Shown piece by piece: positions 4,946-7,072 of a DNA stretch of 7,072 nucleotides (position 1 is its first letter; each line of letters opens with the position of its first letter). The DNA is taken from contig CAMWRK010000111.1 in NCBI GenBank assembly GCA_947176655.1, positions 1 through 7,072 on the forward strand, read 5' to 3'. A model generated the notes under the pieces. The model saw only the letters and a list, made by a program, of their open reading frames with translations, searched no databases and had not been told where the DNA came from. Origin of the DNA: an uncultured Prevotellaceae bacterium. Its GTDB lineage: Bacteria > Bacteroidota > Bacteroidia > Bacteroidales > Bacteroidaceae. The position numbers and the translations under genes were made by a program.

Positions 4946-6982
4946 ATGCGTTTCATGCTGTTGTCCTGCCTGCTTGCCGCCACCTGCGCCGCCGCTTTTG
5001 GGCATGGGCGCGCCGTTGGTGCCGGTGGCGCGGCGGACAGTGTGGCCGTAACAGACAGCGTGGCTGCGGCGGGCTATGTGGGGAACCGCGACATGGGCGA
5101 GGTGGTGGTCACGGCCACGCGCACGCGCAGGCTGCTGAAGGAAGTGCCGGTGCTGACGCGCGTCATAGGCCGCAGGGACATGGACCTGGCCGACGCCACG
5201 GACCTGCGCGAGCTGTTGCAGCAGGAACTGCCCGGGGTGGAGTTCACCTACTCCATGAACCAGAGGCTGAACATGAACATGGGGGGCTTCTCCGGGCGGA
5301 GCGTCCTGATACTGGTGGATGGTGAGCGTCTGGCCGGCGAGACGATGGAGAACGTGGACTTCAGCCGCCTGGACCTGTCCGCCGTGGAGCGCATAGAGAT
5401 AGTGCGCGGGGCGCAGTCGGCTCTGTACGGCGCTGGTGCCGTGGGCGGAGTGGTGAACATCATCACGCGCGATGCCGCGGCCTCACCCTGGGCGCTGAAT
5501 CTCAACGCGCGCCTGGCCGACCACAGGGAGCAGCGCTACGGAGGTGTTCTGACGTTGTCGCGCGGCAGGGTGGGCAATACGCTCGAGTTCAGGCACATGT
5601 CGCAGGACACATACGCTGTGTGCCGGGACATGGCCGATGCCTGCGAGTTCCGCAACGTCTACGGCGGCAGGACGTGGAACCTGGGCGACAGGCTCCACGT
5701 CCGTCCCGCCCCCGGCCTGCGCCTCGCTGCGCGGGCGGGATGCTTCTTCCGCGAGCAGCACACCGACGCCGACACCTACGAGAGGGCGCGCGGCTTCTCC
5801 AGCGGACTGCGGGCGGACTGGGACATGTCACGGCGCGACAGGCTGGAGGCGGCGCTCTCCTACGACCAGTACGACAAGTCCGACCTGCTGCGCCTGTGGG
5901 GGCGCGACGTCCTGGACTACCGCAACGTGCAGATGTCGGTGCGCACGCTCTACAGCCGCACGATGCGCGGGCGGGACGTGCTGACGGCTGGCGGGGAGTA
6001 CGTGCGCGACTTCCTCCGCACCTACCAGTTTGCCGACGGCAGGGCGCGCCTGCAGCACACGGGCGCCCTCTTCGCTCAGTACGACTGCCTCCTCGGCAGC
6101 CGCTGGGAGACAGTGGCTGCGGCGCGGTGGGACTGTTTCCGGGACGCTGCCCGAGGCGCGGGAGGAGGATGCCCGGGCGGAGCCACGTCCGCTATCACGG
6201 GCAAGGCCGCCGTGCGCTACGTGTGCGGCCCCCTCGCCCTGAGGGCAGGCTACTCGGGCGGATTCCGCGCCCCTACGCTCAAGGAGAAGTATTCGCGCTT
6301 CAACATGGTGGGCGACATATACGTCACGGGCAACGAAGCTCTCAAGCCCGAATATTCGCACAACCTCACCCTCTCGGCAGAATACACCGCAAGCCCCTTC
6401 TCCCTCTCCCTCTCGGCCTCGTACAGCGGCGTGAGCGACCGCATCTCCACCTCGGCTCCCGTCCAGGGCGGGGCAGGGGAGTACAGCATAGGCTACCTCA
6501 ACCTGCCCCACGTGCGCGTGCTGGGCATGGAACTCTTGGCCAGTGGCCGCTGGCGCATCGGCGCAAGGCACAGCCTGGGAGCCAGGGCGGACTACGTGTT
6601 TACGCGCGAGTGGGCCGCCCGGGCCGAAGCCCGTGCATACTGTCCCGCGCGTCCGCACTCCCTGAACCTGCGCCTTGACCTGGACAGCCGCTGGACACGC
6701 TCCTACGACACCACCATCTCCCTCCATGGCCGCGTTCTCTCCAGCGTGGACTACGAGACCGTGCAGATGGCACCCCCCTATGCCACGCGCCCTGTGCACA
6801 ACCCTGCATACACTATCTGGAAGCTGCAGCTGCAAAGCCGCCTCGGCAATGGGCTGAGGCTCAACCTCGCCCTGGACAACATTTTCAACTACGCCCCACG
6901 GGTCTACTATTTCAACTCCCCCGTCACCCTCGGCGCCAACCTCATGGCCGGCCTCAGCCTGGACCTGGACCGCCTCTTCTGA
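4946..6982 (+). CDS. hmuR: TonB-dependent outer-membrane receptor, HmuR-like (haem uptake)
   Basis: 678-residue outer-membrane transporter that would import the ligand delivered by the HmuY-like partner, powered by TonB/ExbB/ExbD. The signal peptide is about residues 1-18 (MRFMLLSCLLAATCAAAFG). A TonB-box-like EVVVTATR lies at 52-59. The plug is about 62-176, with VLILVDGERL 120-129, VERIEIVRGAQSALYGAGAVGGVVNIIT at its end. A 22-strand-type barrel follows, with the haem-receptor motif GFRAPTLKEKY at 439-449 and the NPNL-like GNEALKPEYSHN at 462-473. The final strand LSLDLDRLF ends in Phe, as needed for barrel assembly, so the gene is complete. There is no N-terminal carboxypeptidase-like domain, so it is not SusC type. 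The plug has no histidine, and none lies between FRAP and NEAL, where related haem receptors usually have one; Met454 and a Met-rich plug loop (Met104, 110, 112) stand out. Codon choice shifts from G-ending toward C-ending along the gene. Function as a haem receptor is inferred from family and neighbours. Confidence 0.92.
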   Translation: MRFMLLSCLLAATCAAAFGHGRAVGAGGAADSVAVTDSVAAAGYVGNRDMGEVVVTATRTRRLLKEVPVLTRVIGRRDMDLADATDLRELLQQELPGVEFTYSMNQRLNMNMGGFSGRSVLILVDGERLAGETMENVDFSRLDLSAVERIEIVRGAQSALYGAGAVGGVVNIITRDAAASPWALNLNARLADHREQRYGGVLTLSRGRVGNTLEFRHMSQDTYAVCRDMADACEFRNVYGGRTWNLGDRLHVRPAPGLRLAARAGCFFREQHTDADTYERARGFSSGLRADWDMSRRDRLEAALSYDQYDKSDLLRLWGRDVLDYRNVQMSVRTLYSRTMRGRDVLTAGGEYVRDFLRTYQFADGRARLQHTGALFAQYDCLLGSRWETVAAARWDCFRDAARGAGGGCPGGATSAITGKAAVRYVCGPLALRAGYSGGFRAPTLKEKYSRFNMVGDIYVTGNEALKPEYSHNLTLSAEYTASPFSLSLSASYSGVSDRISTSAPVQGGAGEYSIGYLNLPHVRVLGMELLASGRWRIGARHSLGARADYVFTREWAARAEARAYCPARPHSLNLRLDLDSRWTRSYDTTISLHGRVLSSVDYETVQMAPPYATRPVHNPAYTIWKLQLQSRLGNGLRLNLALDNIFNYAPRVYYFNSPVTLGANLMAGLSLDLDRLF

Positions 6983-7072
6983 ACCGGCGTACGGGCGCGA
7001 CCCCGCACACTCCCCCCACCACCCCACACCGCCCGGCAGGCTTCCCGCGTGCGCCGCGCCCATGAATATCAT
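6983..7072. other. C-rich tail after the receptor gene, no clear feature
   Basis: Ninety bases with a strongly C-biased plus strand (about 6998-7037). No hairpin with a U-run was found, so the operon may continue. An ATG at 7062 is the only start-like codon on the plus strand near the edge; it has no ribosome binding site and too little sequence follows to judge it. In P. gingivalis further hmu genes follow hmuR, so the next bases would be informative. Confidence 0.4.

Noticed and set aside
5620..6678. Plus-strand open frame of 352 residues inside the receptor gene
   Set aside because: Arg/Pro/Gly-rich shadow in another frame of a real gene, with no start context or domain.
5828..7072. Long minus-strand open frame of 414 residues opposite the receptor gene
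   Set aside because: Its translation is low-complexity Ala/Val/Gly/His-rich with no domain, and it lies antisense to a complete, well-conserved receptor; high G+C content explains the lack of stops.

Overview
The window looks like a chromosomal piece of a G+C-rich member of the Bacteroidales (phylum Bacteroidota), probably from the Prevotella/Porphyromonas/Muribaculum side. The evidence is the gene content: a HmuY-type haem-binding lipoprotein, calycin-like lipoproteins and a HmuR-like TonB-dependent receptor. Sites matching the Bacteroidota -7 promoter element TAnnTTTG, A/T-rich leaders and mostly weak Shine-Dalgarno sequences agree with this. The genus cannot be fixed from sequence reading alone.

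Left part (1-2774), minus strand: the N-terminal 153 residues of an exported alkaline phosphatase, cut by the window edge, with a plausible -7 box in front. Then comes an 18-bp-stem hairpin at 638-690, probably the clpB terminator. Next is clpB itself (711-2774), a AAA+ disaggregase in an unusual short form: the N-terminal substrate-binding domain is absent, and the second ATPase domain has a shortened segment between sensor 1 and the arginine finger. All other ATPase motifs look intact.

Middle (2775-3014): a divergent intergenic region of about 240 bp. It holds a good Bacteroidota-type promoter facing right and, just after its predicted start point, a 9-bp direct repeat that could be an operator.

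Right part (3015-6982), plus strand: a tightly packed four-gene operon. Two calycin-like (lipocalin-fold) lipoproteins are followed by a HmuY-like lipoprotein and a HmuR-like outer-membrane receptor. The first three genes overlap stop-to-start, which suggests translational coupling; the receptor follows after 31 bases with its own good ribosome binding site. The likely job is haem or a related tetrapyrrole capture: surface lipoproteins bind the ligand and pass it to the TonB-driven receptor. The two calycin-like proteins are the least understood parts and may be extra ligand-binding or docking subunits. The receptor lacks histidine where haem receptors of this family usually have haem-ligating histidines and is methionine-rich there instead, which raises the possibility of a methionine-based haem relay. 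The last 90 bases hold no clear feature.
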